Positions 50,114 through 59,027 of a DNA stretch of 64,000 nucleotides are shown piece by piece (the first letter of the stretch is position 1; every line of letters starts with the position of its first letter). The DNA is from Pseudomonas cichorii. Its GTDB lineage: Bacteria > Pseudomonadota > Gammaproteobacteria > Pseudomonadales > Pseudomonadaceae. The stretch is taken from the NCBI RefSeq assembly GCF_015471405.1, contig NZ_BLVZ01000023.1, forward strand, positions 1 through 64,000. The letters are read 5' to 3'. A program made the translations under genes and the position numbers. The notes beneath the pieces were generated by a model. That model was given only the letters and a program-made list of their open reading frames with translations. It was not told the origin of the DNA and ran no database searches.

Positions 50114-51051
50114 CTGAGCTTCTCCGCCACACGCATGACGGCACTGCGCGAGCGTGGATTGGCTCTGGTTTCTGCGTCCGAGGCGAACTGCGCCTTGCCG
50201 ATGAGTTTGATTTTCGGCTCGAAGGCCTTGAACTGGATCGGCAGATTACGGGGCATGTTGTCAGCTTCGCCCTTGACGAGCTTGCGCATGAACAGCTTGA
50301 CGATGCGGTCTTCCAGAGAGTGGAAGCTGATGACCACCAGACGGCCGCCGACTTCCAGGGCGTCCAGCGCCGCTTCAAGACCGGCTTCCAGATCACCCAG
50401 TTCGTTGTTGACGTGAATACGCAGGCCCTGGAAGGCGCGCGTGGCCGGATTCTTGCCTTTTTCCCAGGCGGGGTTGGCGACCTTGAGGACTTCTGCCAGA
50501 TCGGCAGTGCGCTCGAAAGGCTGGACTTCACGACGCTGGACCACGGCATTGGCCATGCGCTTGGCGAAACGTTCTTCGCCGTATTCTTTGAAAACCCGGG
50601 CAATTTCTTCAGCGGGGGCTGTGGCGATGAACTCGGCCGCACTCACACCGCGAGTCGGGTCCATGCGCATGTCCAGCGGGCCGTCGTTCATGAAGCTGAA
50701 GCCACGCTCAGGATCATCCAGTTGCGGCGACGACACGCCAAGGTCCAGCAGAATGCCGTTGACCTTGCCTGCCAACCCGCGTTCTTGAGCCTCCGAGCCC
50801 AATTCAGCAAAGCTTCTCTGCACAATGACAAAGCGGCCGTCTTCGGCCGCCAGCGCTTGCCCTGTGGCAATCGCTTGAGGATCCTTGTCGAACCCCAGCA
50901 GCCGGCCATCCGGCCCCAGATGCTGCAGTATCAGGCGGCTATGTCCGCCACGACCGAATGTGCCGTCCAGATAGCAGCCATCGGCGCGCACAGCGAGAGC
51001 CTCGACGGCTTCTTCGAGCAGTACGGTGATGTGGGTAAAACTGCTGTTCAT
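50110..51051 (-). CDS. rsmH: 16S rRNA (cytosine1402-N4)-methyltransferase RsmH
   Basis: A 313-residue SAM-dependent methyltransferase. YLDGTFGRGGHSRLIL is motif I, GFDKDPQAI follows, and DLGVSSPQLDDPERGFSF and HSLEDRIVK are family signatures. ATG at 51051 gives the usual MNSSFTHITVLLEEA start; a GTG at 51057 overlapping the mraZ stop is equally possible. Also known as mraW. Confidence 0.95.
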   Translation of the reverse strand: MNSSFTHITVLLEEAVEALAVRADGCYLDGTFGRGGHSRLILQHLGPDGRLLGFDKDPQAIATGQALAAEDGRFVIVQRSFAELGSEAQERGLAGKVNGILLDLGVSSPQLDDPERGFSFMNDGPLDMRMDPTRGVSAAEFIATAPAEEIARVFKEYGEERFAKRMANAVVQRREVQPFERTADLAEVLKVANPAWEKGKNPATRAFQGLRIHVNNELGDLEAGLEAALDALEVGGRLVVISFHSLEDRIVKLFMRKLVKGEADNMPRNLPIQFKAFEPKIKLIGKAQFASDAETRANPRSRSAVMRVAEKLR

Positions 51052-51053
51052 AG

Positions 51054-51509
51054 TCACAGGATCAGGTCACGTAATTCATCAGGCATCGCGCCAGGTTTTT
51101 GAATGGCTGCAAGGTCGGCATCGGCAAGAGCGTTCCAGGCATCCTCGTCCCACAGTTGAAACTTATTAAGCTGTCCAACCAACATCACACGCTTATCCAA
51201 CTTGGCGTATTCACGAAGACGCGGTGGCACCAGAAAACGCCCACTGCCGTCCAGCTCCAGATCCACTGCATTACCAATCAGAAGCCTTTGCAACCGGCGG
51301 TTTTCCTCGCGAAAGGTAGCCAGCTCACGAAGTTTCGCCTCAATCAGTTCCCACTCGGACAGCGGATAAAGACACAAGCAGGGATCAACAGCATCAATGG
51401 TCACGATAAGTTGGCCGGAGCTACGCGAATCCAGCTCGTCACGGTACCGGCTCGGCATAGCGAGACGGCCCTTGGCATCGAGATTGATTGCGTTGGCACC
51501 ACGAAACAC
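51054..51509 (-). CDS. mraZ: Transcriptional regulator MraZ
   Basis: A 151-residue protein with two SpoVT/AbrB-like domains, each marked by a DxxxR motif (NLDAKGRLAMPSRYRDEL and ELDGSGRFLVPPRLREYA). MraZ forms a ring and binds spaced direct repeats to control its own operon. The start is GTG at 51509 with GGAGAG eight bases upstream. First gene of the dcw cluster. Confidence 0.96.
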   Translation of the reverse strand: MFRGANAINLDAKGRLAMPSRYRDELDSRSSGQLIVTIDAVDPCLCLYPLSEWELIEAKLRELATFREENRRLQRLLIGNAVDLELDGSGRFLVPPRLREYAKLDKRVMLVGQLNKFQLWDEDAWNALADADLAAIQKPGAMPDELRDLIL

Positions 51510-51549
51510 AGGCGCACTCTCCGAATTTTAACTTTTTGCGCTAAAAAAA

Positions 51550-51574
51550 CCCACTTCGTGCCACTTTCTGCCAC
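51550..51574 (-). promoter_or_regulatory. MraZ operator (three repeats)
   Basis: On the minus strand GTGGC-N5-GTGGC-N5-GTGGG repeats with an exact ten-base period, 41 bases upstream of mraZ and just downstream of the -10 box. This matches the MraZ site known from E. coli (GTGGG repeats separated by five bases). Confidence 0.85.
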
Positions 51575-51582
51575 TTACGCAC

Positions 51583-51612
51583 ACTATAGGAATGCGCCCA
51601 CCACACCGTCAA
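51583..51612 (-). promoter_or_regulatory. Promoter of the dcw cluster
   Basis: On the minus strand -35 TTGACG (51612-51607), an 18-base spacer and -10 TATAGT (51588-51583). The MraZ repeats begin about nine bases downstream, so bound MraZ would overlap the transcript start. Confidence 0.75.
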
Positions 51613-51785
51613 GGCACGGTCTTAAGGAAACCCCTTACATTTCGGAGATTTAGGAGTGGTATTGGAGGGAGAGAGATAAATTCACGAGGGTTTTGACAGG
51701 CAAACACGATGCCTCTCAAATATTTGTGAGCAAAAGTTAAAGTAATTTATTAAGTGTAAGAATTTTTTGGCATTACGGAGAAGAA

Positions 51786-51807
51786 AAACAGCTGCTTTAA
51801 CAGCAGA
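51786..51807 (-). terminator. Terminator of rnpB
   Basis: On the minus strand a short stem CTGCT-N5-AGCAG is followed by CTGTTTTTC, about 20 bases past the end of RNase P RNA; a further T-run lies just upstream. Confidence 0.6.
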
Positions 51808-51821
51808 GAGGAAAAAAGGTG

Positions 51822-52177
51822 GAGAGTCGATCTGTAAGCCGGGTTCTGTCGAGGACAGTCATTCCTCTACGACGGCCATCACTGGACGTCTTTAGCAACC
51901 TACCCGGTTCCAGCGCGGGCCACGCCTAGGAACCCTATTTGGTCTTGCTCCGAGTGGGGTTTACCTTGCCACGAACTGTTGCCAGACGTGCGGTGCGCTC
52001 TTACCGCACCTTTTCACCCTTACCGGCACCGAAGTGCTTAGGCGGTTATTTTCTGTGGCACTTTCCGTAGGCTCACGCCTCCCAGGCGTTACCTGGCACT
52101 CCGCCCTATGGAGCCCGGACTTTCCTCCCCCCCTTGTTGCGAAACAACAAGAGGCAGCGACTGTCCAATCGACTCTC
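51822..52177 (-). ncRNA. rnpB: RNase P RNA, class A
   Basis: The catalytic RNA that matures tRNA 5' ends. On the minus strand the 5' end AGAGTCGATTGGACAGTCGC pairs with the 3' end GATCGACTCT to close helix P1. The conserved 3' element ACCCGGCTTACAGATCG and the 5' CR-I region (AGGAAAGTCCGGGCTCCATA) are intact. Length about 356 bases. It lies between mraZ and rsmI on the same strand, its usual place in Pseudomonas. Ends are accurate to a few bases. Confidence 0.96.
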
Positions 52178-52259
52178 CGTTGCCAAGGGTATCGATACGA
52201 GGCGTCAAGAACAAGCATTAAAAGCCCGAATGACGCGCATTCGTCGCACAGGCGGGAAC

Positions 52260-53132
52260 TTATTGGTTCTTCTGCTTATCCAACGCGACCTGATAAAGCA
52301 GGTTCTTGCGCACACCGGTAATTTCAGCGGCCAGTGCAGCAGCACGCTTGAGCGGCATTTCCTCCAGCAACAGATCAAGAACCCTGCGCGCCTCGGCCCC
52401 CACGACATCTTCATCCTCGGGCTGCGTCCAGCCCGCCACCAGAACCACACATTCGCCACGCTGCTGATTGCTGTCGCCTTCGACAAAGGCGCGCAACTGT
52501 GCCAGCGGCAAACCCTTGAGCGTTTCAAAGGTCTTGGTCAGCTCTCGTGCCAGCAGCGCAGGACGATCAGGGCCGAACACCTGCTCCATATCCTGAAGAC
52601 ACTCCAGAATCCTGTGCGGTGCCTCATAGAAGATCAACGTACGCGGTTCTTCGCGAAGCACTTCAAGCCGGCTTTTGCGACCGACTGCCTTGGCTGGCAA
52701 AAAACCTTCGAAGATAAAACGGTCCGAAGGCAGACCGGCTGCCGACAGAGCCGCGATCAATGCACAGGCACCGGGCACCGGAATGACCTGCACACCCGCC
52801 GCGCGCGCCTGACGGACAAGGTGATAACCGGGATCGGAGATCAGCGGCGTACCGGCATCGGAAATCAACGCAACATCGTCGCCCGCCAGCAAACGAGTGA
52901 TAAAACGGCTACCCTCGTCACGCTCGTTATGTTCATGGCAGGCAGCCAGAGGCGTGGATATTCCAAAATGCTGCATCAGCCGTGCCGAGTGCCGAGTATC
53001 CTCTGCTGCTATCAATGCCACTTCACGCAGCACTTTCAAGGCCCGCACGCTCATGTCGTCCAGATTGCCGATAGGGGTCGCCACTACATAAAGCGAACCC
53101 AGGGTGGAATTTGAAACAACCGGAGCAGTCAA
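52260..53132 (-). CDS. rsmI: 16S rRNA (cytidine1402-2'-O)-methyltransferase RsmI
   Basis: A 290-residue tetrapyrrole-methylase-fold enzyme that methylates the ribose of C1402, the same nucleotide whose base RsmH modifies. LYVVATPIGNLDDMSVRALK, AAEDTRHSARLMQHFGI and SDAGTPLISDPGY are the diagnostic motifs. It diverges from lpoA. Confidence 0.95.
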   Translation of the reverse strand: MTAPVVSNSTLGSLYVVATPIGNLDDMSVRALKVLREVALIAAEDTRHSARLMQHFGISTPLAACHEHNERDEGSRFITRLLAGDDVALISDAGTPLISDPGYHLVRQARAAGVQVIPVPGACALIAALSAAGLPSDRFIFEGFLPAKAVGRKSRLEVLREEPRTLIFYEAPHRILECLQDMEQVFGPDRPALLARELTKTFETLKGLPLAQLRAFVEGDSNQQRGECVVLVAGWTQPEDEDVVGAEARRVLDLLLEEMPLKRAAALAAEITGVRKNLLYQVALDKQKNQ

Positions 53133-53407
53133 AGCGCAGACCTCATTTTTGATGTTTGAAAAAACGCATTGTACAGGCTATGGCCATGACCAATGGTGCA
53201 ACACATTCAGGGATGAGTATAAAAAGGAAGGAAACCCATGATTCTGTCCCGCCGCAAGATGCTGAAACACTATCGAATCGGGTGTATTGGCCGATAGAGG
53301 GCCATGACACGACCAATATCACTGCTTTGCACACCATCGAAGTCGCACCCCGGCCAGTGCTTGGGTACAATTCCCCGCTAACTTGCTTGAGTATCAGGAA
53401 CACATCA

Positions 53408-55222
53408 ATGATCGCCTGCCTGCGGCTGTTCTCTGCCCTCTGCCTCGCTGCCCTTCTTGCAGCCTGTGCCAGCTCGCCCTCATCCAGTCTTGGTGAGTTG
53501 CCTCGCACCCCCGACGCCAGCATCGAGCAACTGCTCGAACAGGCCGCGTCCGCCAAGGCGCCGGATCAGGCCGCCACATTGCGCCTGAGCGCCGCAGACC
53601 TGGCGAATCGCCAGAATAATCCTGGTCGCGCAGCCCAGATTCTGGCCCAGGTGCCTCTGGATCAGTTGAAGCCCGGTTTGCAGGTATTCGCCAGCACCCT
53701 GTCTGCGGAACTGGCCATGGGTCGCAACCAGCCAAAAGCGGCATTGACCGCGCTGGAGCATCCGAGCCTGCAACGCCTGGGCGAACTGTCGGTTGAACAG
53801 CAAGTGCGCACCCACACTGTCCGGGCCCGCGCACTTGAAGCCGATGGCCAGGCTCTGGCTGCCGCTCGCGAGCGTGTATTTGCCGGTCCGCTGCTGCAAG
53901 GCAACGACGCCAGCGCCAACAACGATGCAATCTGGGCACTTGTTGCCTCATTGCCTGCCGACCAGTTGCAAAGCACCACCACCGACGACATGGGGGGCTG
54001 GCTGAGCCTGGCCCGCTCGGTCAAGGGCGCCGGCACGCTGGAGCAACAACAGGCAGCCATCGACGCCTGGAAAGCACAGAACCCGCAGCACCCGGCCGCC
54101 CAGAAGCTGCCGACCACCCTGGCCCAACTTCGCGCCCTGACCAGCGAACCGCTGACCAAGATCGCTCTGCTGCTCCCACAGGATGGCCAGTTGGCCTCGG
54201 TTGCCAAGGCGCTTCGTGAAGGCTTCATGGCCGCTCACTATCAGGCCCAGCAAGCTGGCCAGAACCCACCTGCCATCCAGGTTTTCGACAGCTCGCGCGT
54301 CACCTCGATGGACGAGTTCTACCGTCAGGCCAAGGCTGCCGGTGCGCAACTGGTCGTCGGCCCGCTGGAAAAGAATCTGGTCAAACAGCTGAACAGCCGT
54401 CAGCAACTGCCTATCACCACGCTGGCCCTGAACTACAGCGACTCCAACACCGAAGGCCCGGCGCAACTGTTCCAGTTCGGCCTCGCCGCCGAAGACGAAG
54501 CTCGCGAAGTGGCCCGTCGCGCCTGGGCAGACGGCAAACGCAGCGCCGTCGCCATGGTGCCGAAAGGCGAATGGGGTGATCGTGTACTGGATGCCTTCCG
54601 CAAAAGCTGGCTGGCCAAGGGCGGCAAACTGATCGCTGCCGAACATGTTGACCAACCCGTCGCGCTTGCCCAGCAAGTCGCTGACCTGTTCCAGTTGCGT
54701 AACAGTGAAGGCCGCGCCCAGCGTCTGCAAAGCACGGTAGGCACCCAGGTTGCAGCCCAGCCGACACGCCGTCAGGACATCGACTTCATGTTCCTGGCCG
54801 CGACGCCTCAACAGGCCCAGCAAATCAAGCCAACCATGGTGTTCCAGTACGCGGGCGACGTTCCGGTCTATGCAACGTCCCATCTGTTCACCAACAGCAA
54901 CGATCAGGCTCAGTATCTGGACCTGAACGGCGTACGCTTCTGCGAAACACCCTGGCTGCTCAATGCCAACGACCCTCTGCGCCAGCAGGTGATTGCTCAA
55001 TGGCCGCAGGCATCCGGCAGCCTGGGTCGCCTCTACGCCATGGGCATCGACGCCTATCGCCTGGCCCCACGCCTCGGCCAGCTCAAAACGCTGCCTGAAA
55101 GCCGTATCGATGGTCTGTCGGGCAGCCTGAGCATGAGCCCGAGCCGTCGCGTCGAGCGTCAGTTGCCATGGGCAGAGTTCATCGACGGCAAGGTCCAGCG
55201 TCTCCCGGACACCATCAATTGA
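53408..55222 (+). CDS. lpoA: LpoA-type outer-membrane activator of penicillin-binding protein 1A
   Basis: A 604-residue lipoprotein (LppC family). The signal ends in a lipobox LAAC, with Cys 20 the acylated residue. A TPR-rich N-terminal half (about 30-250) is followed by a periplasmic-binding-protein-like domain (KIALLLPQDGQLASVAKALR at about 255, and DFMFLAATPQQAQQIKP near 460). It spans the periplasm from the outer membrane to stimulate PBP1A. ATG at 53408 has AGGA nine bases before it; the longer upstream frame has no signal peptide. It is followed by yraN with a TGATG overlap. Confidence 0.93.
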   Translation: MIACLRLFSALCLAALLAACASSPSSSLGELPRTPDASIEQLLEQAASAKAPDQAATLRLSAADLANRQNNPGRAAQILAQVPLDQLKPGLQVFASTLSAELAMGRNQPKAALTALEHPSLQRLGELSVEQQVRTHTVRARALEADGQALAAARERVFAGPLLQGNDASANNDAIWALVASLPADQLQSTTTDDMGGWLSLARSVKGAGTLEQQQAAIDAWKAQNPQHPAAQKLPTTLAQLRALTSEPLTKIALLLPQDGQLASVAKALREGFMAAHYQAQQAGQNPPAIQVFDSSRVTSMDEFYRQAKAAGAQLVVGPLEKNLVKQLNSRQQLPITTLALNYSDSNTEGPAQLFQFGLAAEDEAREVARRAWADGKRSAVAMVPKGEWGDRVLDAFRKSWLAKGGKLIAAEHVDQPVALAQQVADLFQLRNSEGRAQRLQSTVGTQVAAQPTRRQDIDFMFLAATPQQAQQIKPTMVFQYAGDVPVYATSHLFTNSNDQAQYLDLNGVRFCETPWLLNANDPLRQQVIAQWPQASGSLGRLYAMGIDAYRLAPRLGQLKTLPESRIDGLSGSLSMSPSRRVERQLPWAEFIDGKVQRLPDTIN

Positions 55223-55593
55223 TGTCAGGCAACACCCGGCAACAGGCAGGGCGCGAGGCAGAAGCCTACGCCCTGCTCTATCTGCAGCAACAAGGCCTGC
55301 GCCCGATCACTCAAAACTGGTCATGTAAACGCGGCGAGCTTGATCTAGTCATGCTCGACGGCGATACAGTAGTATTCGTCGAAGTTCGCTACCGACGCCA
55401 TTCAGGCTGGGGTGGAGCGATGGAAAGCGTCGACTTTCGCAAACAGGAAAAACTTATTACCGCTGCACAACTGTTTCTGCAACAAGAGTCCCGGTGGGCC
55501 GATTATCCATGCCGTTTCGACGTGATAGCTGTCGATGGAGATCCAGGCAAGGCCGCTCCCCTGAACTGGCTCAAGAGCGCATTCGACAGTTGA
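55222..55593 (+). CDS. yraN: YraN (UPF0102) nuclease-like protein
   Basis: A 123-residue protein of the UPF0102 family with a restriction-endonuclease-like core: GREAEAYALLYLQQQG, NWSCKRGELDLVMLDGDTVVFVEVR (residues of the E-ExD/ExK type, shown here only by name) and FRKQEKLITAAQLFL. Its function is unknown, with roles in DNA processing suggested. The start overlaps the lpoA stop. Confidence 0.92.
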   Translation: MSGNTRQQAGREAEAYALLYLQQQGLRPITQNWSCKRGELDLVMLDGDTVVFVEVRYRRHSGWGGAMESVDFRKQEKLITAAQLFLQQESRWADYPCRFDVIAVDGDPGKAAPLNWLKSAFDS

Positions 55594-55752
55594 TTCGATC
55601 AAGGGCAATCAGAACCCTGACGAGCAGCAACACCCTTTACCACCCATTTTGCTATTTGATTTGCGGGCTGCACATTCAGTGTGTGGTGAGCCGCCGGGAA
55701 TACCCGCAGCGCACCCGACCAGCCGCCGTACGCTCTCATTAAGGTCACATTG

Positions 55753-56346
55753 ATGGACATGCAATCCCGAATTCGCCGGCTTTTCCAGGCCAGCATCGAC
55801 ACCAAGCAACAGGCGATGGACGTCCTTGCACCCTTTATCGAGCAGGCCAGCCAGGTAATGGTCAACGCCCTGCTCAACGAAGGCAAAATGCTTGCCTGCG
55901 GTAACGGCGGCTCCGCTGGCGATGCGCAGCATTTCTCTTCCGAGCTGCTCAATCGTTTCGAGCGCGAAAGACCGAGCCTGCCGGCCATAGCGCTGACCAC
56001 AGACACGTCAACCATCACCTCGATCGCCAACGATTACAGCTACAACGAAATCTTTTCCAAGCAGATCAGAGCCCTGGGTCAGCCGGGCGATGTACTGCTG
56101 GCCATTTCCACCAGCGGCAATTCGGCGAACATTATTCAAGCCATCCAGGCCGCACATGATCGCGAAATGATTGTCGTAGCATTGACGGGACGCGACGGTG
56201 GCGACATGGCATCGCTATTATTGCCGGAGGACGTGGAAATCCGCGTACCGGCCAACGTCACGGCACGCATACAAGAAGTCCATCTGCTGGCGATCCATTG
56301 CCTTTGCGATCTGATCGACAGCCAACTGTTCGGGAGTGAAGAATGA
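55753..56346 (+). CDS. gmhA: SIS-domain protein GmhA/DiaA
   Basis: A 197-residue SIS-fold protein. GNGGSAGDAQHFSSELLNRF, the LTTDTSTITSIANDY segment and LAISTSGNSANIIQA are shared by phosphoheptose isomerase (LPS heptose) and its paralogue DiaA, which stimulates DnaA at the origin. The neighbours yraN and dolP are those of E. coli diaA, so the second reading is at least as likely from context. AAGG lies eight bases upstream of the ATG. Family certain, function undecided. Confidence 0.85.
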   Translation: MDMQSRIRRLFQASIDTKQQAMDVLAPFIEQASQVMVNALLNEGKMLACGNGGSAGDAQHFSSELLNRFERERPSLPAIALTTDTSTITSIANDYSYNEIFSKQIRALGQPGDVLLAISTSGNSANIIQAIQAAHDREMIVVALTGRDGGDMASLLLPEDVEIRVPANVTARIQEVHLLAIHCLCDLIDSQLFGSEE

Positions 56347-56921
56347 CCCCTAATCGCCTCAGCCTACTGGTCCTGACACTGTGCCTCGGCGTCAGCGGAT
56401 GCAGCTCGGTTCTGACAGCAACACGTGACACGCCGATCGAGGACGACCGGGGAACAAGGACTTTCGGCAGCAAGATCGATGACTCCCTCATCGAAACCAA
56501 AGCCGCCGTCAACATTTCCAAGGCCCACCCTGACCTGGCCGAAGGCTCGCATATTGTCGTCACCAGCTTCAACGGCATCGTCCTGCTGGCTGGCCAGACA
56601 CCTCGCGCAGACCTCAAGGCCATTGCAGAACAGGCCGCCAGCTCCGTGCAGCGGGTCAAGAAGGTCAATAACGAACTTCAGGTCATAGCCCCCTCGTCCC
56701 TGCTGGCGCGTAACAACGATGCCTGGCTGACGACCAAGATCAAGACCCAGATGCTGGCGGACAACTCTATCCCCGGCTCGCGCATCAAGGTGGTCACCGA
56801 AAACGGGATCGTCTTCATGCTGGGCCTGGTCACTCAGGATGAAGCCAACCGCGCCACCAACCTGGTGCAGAGCGTATCCGGCGTACAGAAGATCGTCAGG
56901 TTATTCGAGTACATCGATTGA
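56343..56921 (+). CDS. dolP: Outer-membrane lipoprotein with two BON domains (DolP/YraP)
   Basis: A 192-residue lipoprotein: signal with lipobox VSGC (Cys 20), then two BON domains (about 47-115 and 125-190; conserved VVTSFNGIVLLAGQT and VVTENGIVFMLGLV). DolP helps keep the outer membrane intact and interacts with envelope machinery at the division site. ATG at 56343 overlaps the gmhA stop. Confidence 0.92.
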   Translation: MTPNRLSLLVLTLCLGVSGCSSVLTATRDTPIEDDRGTRTFGSKIDDSLIETKAAVNISKAHPDLAEGSHIVVTSFNGIVLLAGQTPRADLKAIAEQAASSVQRVKKVNNELQVIAPSSLLARNNDAWLTTKIKTQMLADNSIPGSRIKVVTENGIVFMLGLVTQDEANRATNLVQSVSGVQKIVRLFEYID

Positions 56922-56936
56922 TAAGCTGCCGGAATT

Positions 56937-56970
56937 AAAAAAGGCGATCCATCCGGATCGCCTTTTTTTA
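56937..56970. terminator. Bidirectional terminator between dolP and sspB
   Basis: AAGGCGATCC-ATCC-GGATCGCCTT is a perfect ten-base stem with an A-tract before and a T-tract after, serving both convergent genes. It overlaps the last codon of sspB. Confidence 0.92.
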
Positions 56971-57381
56971 TTTCACTACCTTCAGACTCGGTCTGCCGCT
57001 GGGGCGCGGCGGCTCGCTGTCCGGTGGTGGCGCATCCTCTTCCAGCTCGATCTCGTCCTCTTCCTCCACCGGAGGCTCCAGATCGAAGACCATGCCCTGG
57101 CCATTTTCCCGGGCATAGATCCCCAGAATGGCACCGATAGGAACATACAAGGTATGCGGCACACCGCCGAAGCGGCCTTCAAAACTGACCGCTTCGTTGT
57201 CCATGTGCAAATGGCGCACAGCACTGGGCGAAACGTTCAGGACAATCTGCCCATCATTGGCAAAACCCTGAGGGATCTGCACCGATGGGTACTCCGCATT
57301 GACCAATATATGCGGTGTGCAATCGTTATCGACGATCCACTCATAGAGAGCACGAATCAGATAAGGGCGACTGGAGTTCAT
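56968..57381 (-). CDS. sspB: ClpXP protease specificity-enhancing factor SspB
   Basis: A 137-residue adaptor that brings ssrA-tagged proteins to ClpXP. RPYLIRALYEWIVDNDCTPH is the conserved start, and the acidic, disordered linker ends in the ClpX-binding tail RPSLKVVK. AAGGAG lies seven bases before the ATG at 57381. Coupled to sspA. Confidence 0.95.
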   Translation of the reverse strand: MNSSRPYLIRALYEWIVDNDCTPHILVNAEYPSVQIPQGFANDGQIVLNVSPSAVRHLHMDNEAVSFEGRFGGVPHTLYVPIGAILGIYARENGQGMVFDLEPPVEEEDEIELEEDAPPPDSEPPRPSGRPSLKVVK

Positions 57382-57398
57382 CAACGGCTCCTTAAGCC

Positions 57399-58016
57399 TT
57401 AGCGCATCTCACGTTCGGCTACAGACAGGCTCGCCTGAAATGCCTCGCGCGCAAATTGGCGCTCCATGTAATCAAGCAACGGCTTGGCAGGCCGTGGCAA
57501 TTCGATACCCAATACAGGCAAACGCCAGAGTATGGGCAGTAGACAGCAATCGACAAGGCTTTGCTCGTCACTGAGGAAAAAAGGCTTTTCCGCAAACAAC
57601 GGCGAAACACCGGTCAGACTTTCACGCAATTCCTTGCGCGCCTGTACGCGGGCAGACTCTTTGGTACGCGAATCCAGAATAAGATCCACAAGTCCACACC
57701 AGTCGCGCTGAATCCGATGGATCAACAGGCGGCTATTGGCACGCGCCACAGGGTAAACCGGCAGCAAGGGCGGGTGCGGGTAACGCTCATCCAGATATTC
57801 CATCACCACCGTAGACTCGTACAACGCCAGGTCACGATCAACCAGGGTTGGAACGCTGCCATACGGATTCACTTCGATGAGCTGAGGCGGATGACGGCCC
57901 GCAACAACATCGATGATCTCGGCGCTGACACCTTTCTCCGCGAGCACGATGCGCACGCGATGGGAATAGTGGTCGGCGGGGTCGGAGTAACAGGCCAACC
58001 GATTGGTCACGCCCAT
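57399..58016 (-). CDS. sspA: Stringent starvation protein A
   Basis: A 205-residue GST-fold protein without GST activity that binds RNA polymerase and alters promoter choice under starvation; in several Pseudomonas it affects virulence and stress genes. The N-terminus ACYSDPADHYSHRVRIVLAE and the PHP-like surface segment (RYPHPPLLPV) that contacts RNA polymerase are present. Confidence 0.95.
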   Translation of the reverse strand: MGVTNRLACYSDPADHYSHRVRIVLAEKGVSAEIIDVVAGRHPPQLIEVNPYGSVPTLVDRDLALYESTVVMEYLDERYPHPPLLPVYPVARANSRLLIHRIQRDWCGLVDLILDSRTKESARVQARKELRESLTGVSPLFAEKPFFLSDEQSLVDCCLLPILWRLPVLGIELPRPAKPLLDYMERQFAREAFQASLSVAEREMR

Positions 58017-58244
58017 GGCGATCCTCCTCGCTTGTTAAAATTTATAAGGCAGACAAACGAACGCGCCCCAGTGGTGCCTCCGATTATGACCGCGCAAAGA
58101 CAGGTCGTCGTCGCGGGCGACAAGATAGCTCATTTACGCGAAGTAAATTCTGCAATCTTGCGCCGCTACTATACCCGCCTCGCAATCACTATCCGAATGG
58201 AGACGCCACTGGAGCGCTTGTGTCAGGGCGAAGCTACAGCTCGA

Positions 58245-59027
58245 TCAATGAACATCCTTCCAGTATTCACGCTTGAGCAGATAGGCGAATACAAAGAAGA
58301 AGGCCAGATAAAGCAACACATAAGCGCCTATGCGCTGATGCTGCAGTTTAACCGGATTGGCTGAATAGGCCAGAAAGGTCACCAGATTCTTGATCTTCTC
58401 GTCGAACTGCTCTTCGTTCAGGCTACCGGTTTTCGGCACGATGGTCAGTTGATCGCAAGCCTCATGGGTGAGCGGCGCACCGGTCAGCGGATCATATTGC
58501 TTCTTGCCATCCTCAATCACCTGGACCTGCTTGCAGCCGACAACCTGACGCCCCTGAAGCCCGACCAACACGTTGGGCATGCCGACGTTAGGGAACACCT
58601 TGTTGTTCACGCCCCACGGACGAGCCGGATCTTCGTAGAACGAACGCAGATAGCCATACAGCCAATCCGTGCCACGCACTCGCGCCACCAGCGTCAGATC
58701 AGGCGGCGCAGCACCAAACCAGGCCTTGGCATCGTTTGGCTGCATGCCGATATTCATGTGATCGCCGATCTTGGCACCGGTAAACACCAGCTTTTCCAGC
58801 ATCAACTCATGGGGAATACCCAGATCATCAGCCACGCGCTCATAACGCTGGTATTTGGCGCTATGGCAGCCCATGCAGTAGTTGGCGAACGTGCGTGCGC
58901 CATCCTGCATCGCCGCCTTGTCGGAAACGTCGATATCAACCTTTTCCAGCTCTGGGCCGCCATGTTCGGCGGCGAACGACAAAACAGGCAGAATCGCGAG
59001 AATCAGTACAGCAAATAGCTTTTTCAT
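58245..59027 (-). CDS. petC: Cytochrome c1 of the bc1 complex
   Basis: A 260-residue membrane-anchored cytochrome. The signal MKKLFAVLILAILPVLSFAA is cleaved; CMGCH (about residue 52) binds haem c; a C-terminal helix (AYVLLYLAFFFVFAYLL) anchors it. It passes electrons from the Rieske protein to soluble cytochrome c. ATG at 59027 overlaps the petB stop. Confidence 0.96.
   Translation of the reverse strand: MKKLFAVLILAILPVLSFAAEHGGPELEKVDIDVSDKAAMQDGARTFANYCMGCHSAKYQRYERVADDLGIPHELMLEKLVFTGAKIGDHMNIGMQPNDAKAWFGAAPPDLTLVARVRGTDWLYGYLRSFYEDPARPWGVNNKVFPNVGMPNVLVGLQGRQVVGCKQVQVIEDGKKQYDPLTGAPLTHEACDQLTIVPKTGSLNEEQFDEKIKNLVTFLAYSANPVKLQHQRIGAYVLLYLAFFFVFAYLLKREYWKDVH

Noticed and set aside
55753..56346. 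Firm assignment as phosphoheptose isomerase
   Set aside because: The SIS motifs are shared with DiaA and the neighbourhood is that of diaA, so the function is left open although the common symbol is given.
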